Assembly (NCBI GenBank): GCA_963769665.1 | Contig: CAVYMQ010000003.1 | Location: 1,302,001-1,366,000 of the forward strand | Reading direction: 5' to 3' | DNA length: 64,000 nucleotides | Source of the DNA: JACCTU01 sp963769665 | GTDB lineage: Bacteria; Actinomycetota; Thermoleophilia; Gaiellales; Gaiellaceae | Part shown: in pieces, positions 17,600 to 26,454 of the stretch | Numbering within the stretch: position 1 is the first letter of the stretch | How the letters are laid out: every line of letters starts with the position of its first letter | The notes under the pieces: generated by a model | Database searches by the model: none | What the model was told of the DNA's origin: nothing | The model's input: only the letters and a program-made list of their open reading frames with translations | Translations under genes and position numbers: made by a program

Positions 17600-19333
17600 G
17601 TGTTCACCACACGGCCTGAGCTGCGCGGGACCTTCGGGATGGTCGCCTCAACCCACTGGCTCGCGTCCGCGGCCGGCATGCGGCTGCTCGAGGCCGGCGG
17701 CAACGCGTTCGACGCGGCCGCCGCTGCGGGGTTCGTGCTGCAGGTCGTCGAGCCGCACCTGAACGGGCCAGGCGGCGACCTCCCGATCGTCCTCTATTCG
17801 GCCGCTCGCGACGAAGTGCTCGTCGTGTGCGGGCAGGGCCCTGCGCCGGCCGCTGCGACGACCGAGCGCTTCCGCGAGCTCGGGCTCGACCTCGTCCCCG
17901 GCACGGGTTTGCTCGCCGCGTGCGTGCCCGGTGCGTTCGACGCCTGGCTCCGGATGCTCCTCGAGCTCGGAACGGCCTCGCTTCGCGACGTGCTCGAGCC
18001 CGCCATCGGCTACGCCCGCGACGGCCATCCCGTCCTGCCGCGCGTCGCCGAAAGCATCGCGTCGCTCGAGTCGATCTTCCGTGCCGACTGGCCCACGTCG
18101 GCTGAAACCTGGTTGCCCGCACCGTCGGCGTGGTCGCTCTTCCGGCGGCCTGCGCTTGCCGACACGTACACCCGCGTCCTCGAGGAGGCGGAAGCTGCGA
18201 CTGCCGATCGCGACGGCCAGATCCAGGCGGCCCGCGACGCGTGGTACCGCGGCTTCGTCGCGGAGGCGATCGGCGACTTCTGCGCGGAGACCGAGGTGCC
18301 GGACAGCTCGGGCCGCGCGCACCGCGGATTGCTCGACGCCGACGACCTCGCCGCGTTCGAGGCGCCCTTCGAAGCGCCGACGAGCCTGGACTACGACGGG
18401 TGGACGGTCTTCAAGACGGGGCCATGGGGGCAGGGGCCGGTCCTGCTCCAGCAGCTCGCGCTGCTCGACGGCTTCGACCTCGCGTCGATGGGCGCCGGCA
18501 GCACGGAGTTCGTGCACACGGTGCTCGAGTGCTCGAAGCTCGCCTTCGCCGACCGCGAGGCGTGGTACGGCGACCCGGCATTCGCAGACGTTCCGCTCGA
18601 CCGACTGCTCTCCAGCGACTACGCGAAGGAGCGCCGGGCGCTCGTCACGGACACGGCCTCGCCTGACCTCGTCCCCGGACTCGAGGGCGCGCGGTTGCCG
18701 GAGATCCCAAGTGACACCGTGTTACTTGCTCGAGGAGCCGGCGAGCCGACGCGGGGCGACACGTGCCACCTCGACGTCGTCGATCGCTTCGGGAACGTCG
18801 TGTCAGCGACTCCGAGCGGCGGTTGGCTGCAGAGCTCGCCCGTCGTACCGGGGCTCGGCTTTCCGCTCGGCACGCGCGCGCAGATGTTCTGGCTCGAGGA
18901 CGGCTTGGCCAACTCTCTGGAACCTCGCAAGCGCCCGCGGACGACGCTCTCCCCGTCGCTTGCGCGGCGAGGCGACGAGGTCCTGTCGTTCGGAACGCCG
19001 GGCGGCGACCAGCAGGACCAGTGGTCGCTCGTCTTCTTCCTCCACCACGTGCTCTTCGAGTCGAACCTGCAGGCTGCGATCGACCTGCCGATGTTCCACT
19101 CGAACCACTTCCCGAGCTCGTTCTACCCCCGCGTGGCGAAGCCGCAGCACGTCGAGGTCGAGGCACGCTTCGCGCCCGAGGTGGTCGACGAGCTGCGCGA
19201 GCGCGGTCACGATGTCGACGTCACGGACGAGTGGTCGCTCGGCCGGCTCAGCGCGGCGTCCCGCGACGCCGGCGGCACGCTTCGCGCCGCCGCGAACCCG
19301 CGCGGCATGCAGGGCTATGCCGTCGGCCGCTGA
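17600..19333 (+). CDS. gamma-glutamyltransferase family protein
   Basis: An Ntn-hydrolase of about 577 aa. The N-terminal block MVASTHWLASAAGMRLLEAGGNAFDAA and the NGPGGDLP segment are typical of GGTs. The predicted autoprocessing/catalytic Thr is in RGDTCHLDVVD at nt 18761-18763. GGTs cleave gamma-glutamyl bonds (glutathione, poly-gamma-glutamate); related enzymes act as acylases, so the substrate is open. No signal peptide is evident, so it may be cytoplasmic. Start GTG 17600 (FTTRPELRGTFG); GTG 17591 is the alternative. The 3' end overlaps folC by 17 nt. Confidence 0.88.
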   Translation: MFTTRPELRGTFGMVASTHWLASAAGMRLLEAGGNAFDAAAAAGFVLQVVEPHLNGPGGDLPIVLYSAARDEVLVVCGQGPAPAAATTERFRELGLDLVPGTGLLAACVPGAFDAWLRMLLELGTASLRDVLEPAIGYARDGHPVLPRVAESIASLESIFRADWPTSAETWLPAPSAWSLFRRPALADTYTRVLEEAEAATADRDGQIQAARDAWYRGFVAEAIGDFCAETEVPDSSGRAHRGLLDADDLAAFEAPFEAPTSLDYDGWTVFKTGPWGQGPVLLQQLALLDGFDLASMGAGSTEFVHTVLECSKLAFADREAWYGDPAFADVPLDRLLSSDYAKERRALVTDTASPDLVPGLEGARLPEIPSDTVLLARGAGEPTRGDTCHLDVVDRFGNVVSATPSGGWLQSSPVVPGLGFPLGTRAQMFWLEDGLANSLEPRKRPRTTLSPSLARRGDEVLSFGTPGGDQQDQWSLVFFLHHVLFESNLQAAIDLPMFHSNHFPSSFYPRVAKPQHVEVEARFAPEVVDELRERGHDVDVTDEWSLGRLSAASRDAGGTLRAAANPRGMQGYAVGR

Positions 19334-20372
19334 CTGGGTCGCGTCACTCGACCCCTGGCCGGAGGAGTTCGGCCTGGGGCGGATGCGGATGCTGCTCGAC
19401 GCGCTCGGCGATCCGCACCGGCGGTATCCCTCGATCCACGTGGTCGGCACGAACGGCAAGTCGACGGCGACGCGAACGATCGAGGCGCACCTCGCCTCCA
19501 CGGGCCTGAACGTCGGCGCGTATCTCTCGCCCCACGTGCGCGGCTGGAGCGAGCGGATCCGGAGCGGGGGGGCCGAGGCCGACTTCGAGCGCGCGGTGGG
19601 CGGCGTTCGCGAGGCTGCGGTCGCCGTCGGCGCGACGCAGTTCGAGGTGCTGACCGCCGCGGCGTTCGCGGTGTTCGCCGCGGACGACGTCGACGCTGCC
19701 GTCATCGAGGCGGGGCTGGGTGGACGCTACGACGCCACGAACGTGCTCGATGCTCCCGTCGTCCTGCTCACGAACGTCGGACTGGATCACGTCGACGTGC
19801 TCGGCGAGACGCGTGAGGCGATCGCGCGCGAGAAGCTCGCCGTTGCCGCAGCCGACGCGATCGTCGTCATGCCGGACGCCGAGTTCGCCCCGCTCGTTCC
19901 GGGCAGGCAGGTTCTGCTCGGCGGCGCGCGTGAGGCTGCCGGTGCGTTCCTCGGCTCTGGGGTCGAGGGTGACGTGGAGGTTCAGCTCCCCGGCCGGCTC
20001 GAGCGTCGCTCCGACTCGGAGATCTGGGACGGCGGGCACAACCCGGACGGGCTCGACTGGGCGCTGCCGCGTCTCCCGGTCGGGAACTACACGGTCGTCG
20101 CCTCGATCCTCCGTGACAAGGACGTGGAGGGGATGCTGGAGCGCCTGGCGCGCGTCGGCGGACGCTTCGTGGCGACCTCGTCGTCGAACGCCCGGGCACT
20201 GCCCGCAGGTGAGCTCGCGACGCTGGCGGCTCGGTGGTTCTCCGAGGTCGAGGCGATCGACGACCCGATCGCCGCGGTCGAGCGCGCGAGGCAGGATCCC
20301 CCGGTGCTCGTGACGGGCTCTCTCTATCTCCTCTCGGATTTGGCCGCGCGAGAGGAGCTGCACGTAGAGTGA
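19317..20372 (+). CDS. folC: Mur-ligase family folylpolyglutamate/dihydrofolate synthase, compact
   Basis: ATP-dependent glutamate ligase of folate metabolism. The P-loop is VVGTNGKSTATR, the Mur-type block is IEAGLGGRYDATNVLD, LLTNVGLDHVDVLG follows, and the C-terminal domain starts at IWDGGHNPDG. The protein is only 351 aa versus about 420 usually. The central-domain helices normally preceding PGRLE are missing, the sequence jumping from a short strand to LPGRLERR. It overlaps ggt by 17 nt and the next gene by GTGA. Activity is likely but should be tested given the deletion. Confidence 0.85.
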   Translation: MPSAADWVASLDPWPEEFGLGRMRMLLDALGDPHRRYPSIHVVGTNGKSTATRTIEAHLASTGLNVGAYLSPHVRGWSERIRSGGAEADFERAVGGVREAAVAVGATQFEVLTAAAFAVFAADDVDAAVIEAGLGGRYDATNVLDAPVVLLTNVGLDHVDVLGETREAIAREKLAVAAADAIVVMPDAEFAPLVPGRQVLLGGAREAAGAFLGSGVEGDVEVQLPGRLERRSDSEIWDGGHNPDGLDWALPRLPVGNYTVVASILRDKDVEGMLERLARVGGRFVATSSSNARALPAGELATLAARWFSEVEAIDDPIAAVERARQDPPVLVTGSLYLLSDLAAREELHVE

Positions 20373-20482
20373 CGAAGCTGGGAGAACAGCTGACCGTCGT
20401 CGCGTTCGGGGCGTTCGTGATCATCGCGATCGTCGGGGCCGCGTTCGGGGTCGGGTATCTCGTGGGAAAGCTGCTTCTGTGA
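20369..20482 (+). CDS. 37-aa single-pass membrane protein
   Basis: Starts at GTG overlapping the folC stop (GTGA) and ends in another GTGA with the next gene. After TKLGEQLT a single hydrophobic helix (about residues 9-34, Gly/Ala/Ile/Val-rich) ends in GKLLL. It is coupled on both sides, which supports real expression. The family is unknown; it may be a partner of the adjacent zinc-ribbon membrane protein. Confidence 0.7.
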   Translation: MTKLGEQLTVVAFGAFVIIAIVGAAFGVGYLVGKLLL

Positions 20483-20967
20483 ACCTCGACTCTGACTTCG
20501 TCACCATCGGCCGGAACCTCGGGTTCTTCTTCTTCGTCGTCTTCTGGGTGGCGACGGCGTACTGGGTCTACAAGGACGCCCGCCGGCGGATCGAGGACCC
20601 CTGGATGGTCGGGATGGCGACGGTGCTCGGCGCGATCCCTCCGTTCATCGGCCCGATCATCTACATGTTCTTCCGGCCGCCGGAGTACCTCGAGGACGTC
20701 CGCGAGCGCGAGCTCGAGATCAAGGCCATGGAGAAGCGGCTCGCGCTGCGCGACCTCCACTGCCCCGTCTGTCGGGCCGAGGTCGACGCGACCTTCCTCG
20801 TCTGCCCGGTCTGCACGACCAAGCTGAAGCAGGCCTGCGTGACCTGCAAGCAGCCGCTCGAAGCGCTCTGGCAGATCTGCCCGTACTGCGAGACGCGCGT
20901 CGAGACGCCCGCCGCGATCGACTTCGGCGACACCTGGGAGACCCCCAGGCGAAGACGCGCCGAGTAA
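20479..20967 (+). CDS. membrane protein with double zinc ribbon
   Basis: 162 aa. Two transmembrane helices (about 13-31 and 43-65) are followed by a charged linker and a cytoplasmic domain with four CxxC-type pairs (CPVC, CPVC, CVTC, CPYC; about 95-140), a double zinc-ribbon arrangement. It ends in TWETPRRRRAE. Such proteins are frequent in actinobacteria with unknown role. The start overlaps the 37-aa gene (GTGA); ndk begins 11 nt downstream. Confidence 0.82.
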   Translation: MNLDSDFVTIGRNLGFFFFVVFWVATAYWVYKDARRRIEDPWMVGMATVLGAIPPFIGPIIYMFFRPPEYLEDVRERELEIKAMEKRLALRDLHCPVCRAEVDATFLVCPVCTTKLKQACVTCKQPLEALWQICPYCETRVETPAAIDFGDTWETPRRRRAE

Positions 20968-20978
20968 CATCGCGCGCC

Positions 20979-21398
20979 GTGGCCGTCGAGCGCACCCTGA
21001 TCCTGATCAAGCCGGACGCCGTCCAACGCTCGCTTGCGGGCGAGATCCTCGCGCGCATCGAGCGGCGTGGCTTCGACGTCGTCGCCGGCAAGCTGCTGCG
21101 CGTCTCGCGCGAGCTCGGCCAGGAGCACTACGCCGAGCACAGCGAGAAGCCCTTCTTCGGCGAGCTCGTCGAGTTCATCACCTCCGCACCGACCTGGGCG
21201 CTCGTCGTTGAGGGCGAGGGCGCGATCGCGACGATGCGGAAGACGATCGGCGCGACGAACCCGGCGGACGCCGAGCCCGGCTCGATCCGCGGCGACCTCG
21301 CGACGTCGATGCCGAACAACCTCGTTCACGGCTCCGACTCGTCGGAGTCCGCACAGCGCGAGATCGCGTTGTGGTTCTCTGACGATGAACTCGTCTGA
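20979..21398 (+). CDS. ndk: nucleoside diphosphate kinase
   Basis: A 139-aa enzyme that transfers gamma-phosphate between NTPs and NDPs to balance nucleotide pools. The catalytic phospho-His is H117 in NNLVHGSDSSESAQREI. The N-terminal ERTLILIKPDAVQR and the RGDLATS segment are canonical. GTG start at 20979. The stop overlaps the methyltransferase gene by 14 nt. Confidence 0.97.
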   Translation: MAVERTLILIKPDAVQRSLAGEILARIERRGFDVVAGKLLRVSRELGQEHYAEHSEKPFFGELVEFITSAPTWALVVEGEGAIATMRKTIGATNPADAEPGSIRGDLATSMPNNLVHGSDSSESAQREIALWFSDDELV

Positions 21399-22152
21399 AC
21401 TTCCCGAGTACGCCGTTCGCAACCGCGCGAGCTGGACGGAGTCGAACAAGGACTACACACACGAGCAAGGCGTGCGCGCGTGGAAGCAGGAGGACGTCAC
21501 CTGGGGCGTGTTCAGCGTGCCCGAGGCGGAGCTGAACGCGCTGCCCGACGTCGACGGCAAGGACGTGATCGAGCTCGGCTGCGGCACCGCGTATTTCTCT
21601 GCGTGGCTCGCCCGGCGCGGAGCGCGTCCGGTCGGCGTGGACGTGACCCCCGCGCAGCTCGACACCGCGCGGCAGATGCAGCGCGAGACCGGGATCGAGT
21701 TCCCGCTCCTGGAGGCCAACGCCGAGGAGGTCCCGCTCCCGGACGGGTCGTTCGACGTCGTCCTCTCCGAGTACGGGGCGTCGATCTGGTGCGACCCCTA
21801 CAAGTGGATCCCCGAGGCGGCTCGGCTGCTTCGACCCGGCGGCGAGCTCGTCTTCCTGCGCAACTCGACGCTGTCGATGCTCTGCGCGAAGCTCGACGGC
21901 TGGTCGGAGGCGCTCCAGCGTCCGCAGCGGGGGCTGCACCGGATGGACTGGGAGGACGACGGCACGACCGAGTTCCAGCTCGGCCACGGCGACCTGTTCA
22001 AGCTGTTGCGCACGTACAGCTTCGACGTGCTCGACCTGATCGAGATCTTCGCGCCGGAGGACGCCGAGAACCACGCCTACTACCACTCGAACGCGGAGTG
22101 GGCGAAGCAGTGGCCGTGGGAAGAGATCTGGCGGGCGCGCAAGCGCGGATGA
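21385..22152 (+). CDS. class I SAM-dependent methyltransferase
   Basis: 255 aa. SAM-binding motif I VIELGCGTAYFSAWLARRG lies at about 64-82, the acidic motif GVDVTPAQL follows, then LPDGSFDVVLSEYGASIW (motif IV) and RLLRPGGELVFL. The fold matches Methyltransf_11. The N-terminal RASWTESNKDYTHEQG is common in small-molecule methyltransferases of this group; the substrate is unknown. ATG 21385 lies inside the end of ndk, and the stop overlaps maf as ATGA. Confidence 0.88.
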   Translation: MNSSELPEYAVRNRASWTESNKDYTHEQGVRAWKQEDVTWGVFSVPEAELNALPDVDGKDVIELGCGTAYFSAWLARRGARPVGVDVTPAQLDTARQMQRETGIEFPLLEANAEEVPLPDGSFDVVLSEYGASIWCDPYKWIPEAARLLRPGGELVFLRNSTLSMLCAKLDGWSEALQRPQRGLHRMDWEDDGTTEFQLGHGDLFKLLRTYSFDVLDLIEIFAPEDAENHAYYHSNAEWAKQWPWEEIWRARKRG

Positions 22153-22742
22153 GCGAACCGCCCGCGCCGCCGCTGCTGCTCGCGTCGACGTCGCCACAAC
22201 GTCGCATCATCCTCGAGCAGCTCGGCATCCCGTTCGACGTCGTCGCTCCGGACTACGAGGAGCACGATCAGCCCGGAATGGACGCGGTCGAGCTCGTCAA
22301 CGCGCACGCGCTCGGGAAGGCGCGCTCGGTTGCAGACCAGGCGGACGGGCGGCCGGTGCTCGGCGTCGACACCGCGGTCGTGCTCGGCGGGCGGGTATAC
22401 GGGAAACCCGCGAACGCCGAGGCAGCGGCGGAGATGCTCGACGCTCTGGGCGGCGAGACCCACCTCGTCGTGTCGGGGCTTGCGCTCCTGACGCCGGGGT
22501 GGGAGCTCGTCGAGCATGTCGTGACGCGCGTCACCTTTCGGGAGCTCACCCCGCGGGACGTCGCCGTGTACGTCGCCAGCGGCGAGTGGGAGGGCAGGGC
22601 GGGCGCCTATGCGATCCAAGGCCGCGGTGCAGCGCTTGTGCGGGGGATCGACGGGGACTACCTGAACGTGGTCGGCCTGCCCGCGTGCCTCCTCGTGCGC
22701 TTACTCACGGAGCGCTTCCCGGGCACGTACGGGTTCGGCTAG
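22149..22742 (+). CDS. maf: Maf family nucleoside triphosphate pyrophosphatase
   Basis: 197 aa. The signature LLLASTSPQRRIILEQLG, the catalytic DTAVVLGGRVYGKPAN block and the C-terminal YAIQGRGAALVRGIDGDYLNVVGLP are typical of Maf/YhdE house-cleaning pyrophosphatases that hydrolyse non-canonical NTPs and dTTP/UTP. In actinobacteria maf commonly precedes mreB, as here. ATG start overlaps the methyltransferase stop. Confidence 0.94.
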   Translation: MSEPPAPPLLLASTSPQRRIILEQLGIPFDVVAPDYEEHDQPGMDAVELVNAHALGKARSVADQADGRPVLGVDTAVVLGGRVYGKPANAEAAAEMLDALGGETHLVVSGLALLTPGWELVEHVVTRVTFRELTPRDVAVYVASGEWEGRAGAYAIQGRGAALVRGIDGDYLNVVGLPACLLVRLLTERFPGTYGFG

Positions 22743-22743
22743 C

Positions 22744-23751
22744 TCACGGAGTGCACCGCGCGCCGATCTGCGGCAGGCGTGTTTGCGCGCAGGCGGGCAG
22801 CGGGCCGCCTGCGCGTACGGCGGCGATCGCGATCTTGATCGTCTCGTACGCGAGGCCGGGAACGTCGCGGAAGACGAAGTGGCTGTGCTGCGGCGCGGCG
22901 GCGGCGAGCACGTTCGTGCCACGCCGGCGAACGTCCGGCGCCTCGAGCGGCGTCGTGGTCGTGAGCACGACGACGGGCCGGGCTCCCCACGCGACCGAGT
23001 CGATCAGCGCGACGTCCGCGCGGGCGTCCCAAACCTCGGGCAGCACCCCAGGCGTCGCGAACGCGGCCGCGCGCGCGGGAGCGAGCGCATCGATGAAAAC
23101 GAGTCCCGCCACGTCATCGGGATAGCGCACCGTGAACGCGGAGACGAGCAGGCCGCCGAACGAGTGCGCAGCGAGCAGGTACGGTCCGGGCTCGCCGGCG
23201 TTCGCCAAAACGGTGCGAAGCTCGCGCGAGAACGTCGCGGACGTCGGCGCGACGCCCGGGGGTCTCGGATCGCTCGATGGTGGCAGCGTCTCTGGCCGGT
23301 CGTAGGAGCACACACGCGTGTCGGGGGATAGCGCGTACTGCACCTTTCGATACGGAAGGCGAGGCGCCCCCGCCCCCGCCTCGAGGACGACGGTGGGCGC
23401 GCCGCTGCCGGCGCACTCCAGCATGATGCGATACCCGCCGACGTCGACGAGTCGGCCGGTCGGCGCAGGCGGCTCCGAGAGCGTCGGCGGCGTTGCGGGA
23501 GGCGCAGGGGTCGCGAAGCGGGTGAGGCGGCCGGAGTGGCAGTGGAGTCGGTAGCGGTGGTACTGACGGTCGTGCTTCTTCGTGCAGCGCGCGCCCGCTC
23601 GCAGGCACACGTGCTTGCCGGCGATCGTCGCGGAAGTCGAGCCGCCTTTGCAGTGCCGCTCAGGGGACGCCGGCTTCAGCGCGCCGGCTGAGGCCGCGGC
23701 TCCGGCGAGCGCAAGCGCTCCGAGCATCAGGAAGATCTGTGCCGCTCGCAT
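22744..23751 (-). CDS. secreted alpha/beta hydrolase
   Basis: About 335 aa. A signal peptide (RAAQIFLMLGALALAGAAASA) is followed by a Cys/His-rich region of about 60 residues (KGGST..., HVCLRAGARC, HRYRLHCHSG), a Pro-rich linker, then an alpha/beta-hydrolase domain. Its nucleophile elbow is LLAAHSFGGLLV, with a final His in QHSHFVF. It is likely an exported esterase or lipase-like enzyme. ATG 23751 is preferred; an upstream TTG (23790) would add 13 residues. It converges with maf, 1 nt between stops. Confidence 0.85.
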   Translation of the reverse strand: MRAAQIFLMLGALALAGAAASAGALKPASPERHCKGGSTSATIAGKHVCLRAGARCTKKHDRQYHRYRLHCHSGRLTRFATPAPPATPPTLSEPPAPTGRLVDVGGYRIMLECAGSGAPTVVLEAGAGAPRLPYRKVQYALSPDTRVCSYDRPETLPPSSDPRPPGVAPTSATFSRELRTVLANAGEPGPYLLAAHSFGGLLVSAFTVRYPDDVAGLVFIDALAPARAAAFATPGVLPEVWDARADVALIDSVAWGARPVVVLTTTTPLEAPDVRRRGTNVLAAAAPQHSHFVFRDVPGLAYETIKIAIAAVRAGGPLPACAQTRLPQIGARCTP

Positions 23752-23832
23752 CAGCCCACAGAACGTACTCCTCTCCCGCGGCCATTCCAAGGCAGGAAAG
23801 GCTTGCCCCTACTAGTACTCTGGACGCGACCT

Positions 23833-24879
23833 ATGGGCCTCTTCAACTCACTTACCGGCTTCGGGGGCCGAGACATGGCCGTGGACCTCGGCACCGCAAA
23901 CACGCTCGTCTACGTGCGTGGACGCGGGATCGTGCTCTCCGAGCCGAGCGTCGTCGCGGTCGACACGCGCACCGGTGAGGTGCACGCGGTCGGCGTCGAG
24001 GCGAAGCGGATGCTCGGACGCACGCCGGGGACGATCAGCGCGATCCGCCCGTTGAAGGACGGCGTGATCGCGGACTTCGACGTCACCGAGCAGATGCTGC
24101 GCCACTTCATCCAGAAGGTCCATCAGCACCGCTTCGCGCACCCGCGCGTCGTCGTGTGCGTGCCGTCAGGCGTGACCGGCGTTGAGAAGCGCGCGGTCGA
24201 AGAGGCGACGCTCTCGGCCGGCGCGCGGCAGGCGTACCTGATCGAGGAGCCGATGGCCGCTGCGATCGGCGCAGGTCTTCCGGTCGCCGAGCCGACCGGG
24301 AACATGATCGTCGACATCGGCGGCGGCACCACCGAGGTCGCCGTGATCTCGCTGGGCGGGATCGTCGTCTCGCAGTCGCTGCGCGTCGGCGGCGACGAGA
24401 TGGACGAGGCGATCGTCAACCACATCAAGAAGGAGTACAAGCTCCTGATCGGCCAGCAGACCGCCGAGGAGATCAAGCTCGAGGTCGGCTCCGCGTTCCA
24501 CCAGAAGGAAGAGATGTCCGCCGAGGTGCGAGGCCGCGACCTGATGAGCGGGCTGCCAAAGACGGTCGTCCTCACCTCCGAGGAGATCCGCACGGCGCTC
24601 GACGACCCGGTCGCCCAGATCATCGACGCGATCAAGTCGACCCTGGACAAGACCCCGCCGGAGCTCGCGGCGGACATCATGGACCGCGGAATCGTCCTCG
24701 CCGGGGGCGGAGCGCTCCTGACGGGGCTCGACGAGCGGCTCCGCCACGAGACGCTCATGCCCGTCCATCTGGCCGAGAGCCCGCTCACCTGTGTGGCCGT
24801 CGGCTCGGGCAGGAGCCTGGAGGAGTTCGAGGTGATCCACCGCTCAGCTCGCGCGCGGCGAAACAATCACCGTCGATGA
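23833..24879 (+). CDS. mreB: rod shape-determining protein MreB
   Basis: A 348-aa actin homologue that organises lateral wall synthesis at the inner membrane. Hallmarks are the phosphate-1 loop DLGTANTLVYV, MIVDIGGGTTEVAVISLGG (phosphate-2) and VLAGGGALLTGLD (adenosine). The start is ATG 23833 (GLFNSLTG), matching the usual N-terminus; little or no Shine-Dalgarno precedes it. It heads the mreBCD-mrdA-rodA cluster. A dispersed hairpin element follows its stop, before mreC. Confidence 0.97.
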   Translation: MGLFNSLTGFGGRDMAVDLGTANTLVYVRGRGIVLSEPSVVAVDTRTGEVHAVGVEAKRMLGRTPGTISAIRPLKDGVIADFDVTEQMLRHFIQKVHQHRFAHPRVVVCVPSGVTGVEKRAVEEATLSAGARQAYLIEEPMAAAIGAGLPVAEPTGNMIVDIGGGTTEVAVISLGGIVVSQSLRVGGDEMDEAIVNHIKKEYKLLIGQQTAEEIKLEVGSAFHQKEEMSAEVRGRDLMSGLPKTVVLTSEEIRTALDDPVAQIIDAIKSTLDKTPPELAADIMDRGIVLAGGGALLTGLDERLRHETLMPVHLAESPLTCVAVGSGRSLEEFEVIHRSARARRNNHRR

Positions 24880-24884
24880 CATGC

Positions 24885-24963
24885 CTCGGCGGCCGGCCGC
24901 GAAGCGGCCGCCTTCAGGGGTTTTGCCGCCACGGGTTCGCTCCGCGGAGCCGTGGCTGGCGGA
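24885..24963 (+). repeat. dispersed two-hairpin element, copy D (divergent)
   Basis: Hairpin 1, CGGCCGC-GAA-GCGGCCG (24894-24910), equals that of copy A. The linker CCTTCAGGGGTTTTGCCG is a variant of the consensus. Hairpin 2 has an unrelated primary sequence (CCACGG...CCGTGG with an inner GTTCGC/GCGGAG pairing) but the same position and a similar size. It begins just after the mreB stop, on the same strand, and is the only copy inside a co-directional operon. Confidence 0.75.
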
Positions 24964-25030
24964 AATGATCGTGCCCGCCGCAACAATCACCGGCGCTAGC
25001 GTCCCAGCCCGCTAACCTCTGGCGAAGCTC

Positions 25031-25939
25031 GTGCCTCGCAACAGAACCGCCCGATTGGCGGTGCTGGGCCGTCCCGTCCAGCGTCCTGCCTCGCCGTACC
25101 CCTCCAGAGCCCGCAGCGCGACCAGGCGCCGCGTGGTGGTGGGCATCCTCATCGTGCTCTCGCTCGCGCTCCTCTCGGTCTACTTCCGCGAGTCGAACGA
25201 CGGGCCGCTCCACGGTGCACAGGACGTCGGCGCGACCGCGATGCGCCCGTTCCAGGTCGGCGCCGAGCGGGTCGCACGTCCCTTCCGCGACCTGTACGGC
25301 TGGTTCGACGCGATGCTGACCGCGAAGGACGAGAACGAGACGCTGAGACAGGAGAACGAGCGGCTTCGTCGTCAGGCGATCCAGAACGAAACCGCTGCGC
25401 AGGAGAACTTCGACCTGAAGCAGCAACTCGACTACCAGGACATACCGGGGCTCGAGGACTACCGCTCCGTGAACACGCGCGTGCTGGGCGACCACTCACC
25501 GTTCGGGAAGCGACTGTTGATCGCGGCCGGCTCGAGCGAGGGCATCCGGTTGAACGCCCCAGTCTTGTCGGCGGGCGCACTCATCGGCGCGATCACCGAG
25601 CTCTCGCCCGACACCGCAGTGGTGACGCTCTTGACCGACGAGTCGAGCGCGGTCGCGGCGTACACGATCCGCACGGGTGCACTCGGGCTGGTCCAGTCCG
25701 GAGAGGGCGGCTCGCTCGCCTTCGCGAACGTCACGAAGGACAAAGACGTCGCGCGCAACGACCTGATCGCGACCGCCGGCTCGAGTGTCCCGCGGTTGCC
25801 CTCGCTCTTCCCACGCGGGATCCCGATCGGCACCGTGACGAGCGTCTCGCAGAGCGACACCGAGCCGTTCAAGCAGGTCCAGCTCGTCTCGTACGTCGAC
25901 CTCTCGAACCTGCGCACCGTGACGGTGCTCGCGCGATGA
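25031..25939 (+). CDS. mreC: rod shape-determining protein MreC
   Basis: 302 aa. An N-terminal basic cytoplasmic tail, one transmembrane helix (about 36-52), a periplasmic/extracytoplasmic coiled coil (about 95-135, ENETLRQENERLRRQ) and paired beta-barrel domains with LGDHSPFGKRLLIAAGS and LLTDESSAVAAYT. MreC scaffolds PBP2 and RodA. GTG start at 25031. It is separated from mreB by 151 nt holding a hairpin element, and overlaps mreD as ATGA. Confidence 0.95.
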   Translation: MPRNRTARLAVLGRPVQRPASPYPSRARSATRRRVVVGILIVLSLALLSVYFRESNDGPLHGAQDVGATAMRPFQVGAERVARPFRDLYGWFDAMLTAKDENETLRQENERLRRQAIQNETAAQENFDLKQQLDYQDIPGLEDYRSVNTRVLGDHSPFGKRLLIAAGSSEGIRLNAPVLSAGALIGAITELSPDTAVVTLLTDESSAVAAYTIRTGALGLVQSGEGGSLAFANVTKDKDVARNDLIATAGSSVPRLPSLFPRGIPIGTVTSVSQSDTEPFKQVQLVSYVDLSNLRTVTVLAR

Positions 25940-26454
25940 CCGCCGACGTCCTGAAGACCGGTGCGATCCTCTTCGTCGCCGTCGTGCTGCAGTCGACGAT
26001 CGTGAGCTCGATCGAGATCGCGGGCGGCACGCCTGATCTGCTGCTCGTCACGCTCGTCGCCGTCTCGCTGCTTCGCGGCGCGATCTGGGGCGCGGCGGCG
26101 GGGTTCGCGGCCGGACTCCTGTTCGACATCGCGAACCTCGGCCGGCTCGGCGAGACGTCGCTGCTGCTCACGGTCGCCGGCTACTGGATCGGGCGCTACG
26201 GCGAGACAACGGGTCGCGACCGCACGCATGCGCCGCTGCTCTCGGTCGCGGTCGTGACGGTCCTGTACTCCGCCGGGGCGCTGGCACTGCACGTCGTGCT
26301 GGGCGATCCCGTCGACGCCGGCAACATCCTCGTGCGGGCGCTCATCCCCGGCGTGCTGCTGAACCTGATCCTGGCGTTCCCCGTCTACGCGTTCGTCCGG
26401 CGCGTGCTCGGCCGCCCCGAGTGGTCGGCGCAGGAGGTGCGGCTCCTTGGCTAA
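25936..26454 (+). CDS. mreD: rod shape-determining protein MreD
   Basis: 172-aa polytopic membrane protein, about five helices, with the family-like GGTPDLLLVTLVAVSLLRG and GFAAGLLFDIANLGRLGETSLLLTVAGY segments. It forms the MreBCD elongasome with its neighbours. ATG overlaps the mreC stop; its end overlaps mrdA by 8 nt. Confidence 0.93.
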   Translation: MTADVLKTGAILFVAVVLQSTIVSSIEIAGGTPDLLLVTLVAVSLLRGAIWGAAAGFAAGLLFDIANLGRLGETSLLLTVAGYWIGRYGETTGRDRTHAPLLSVAVVTVLYSAGALALHVVLGDPVDAGNILVRALIPGVLLNLILAFPVYAFVRRVLGRPEWSAQEVRLLG

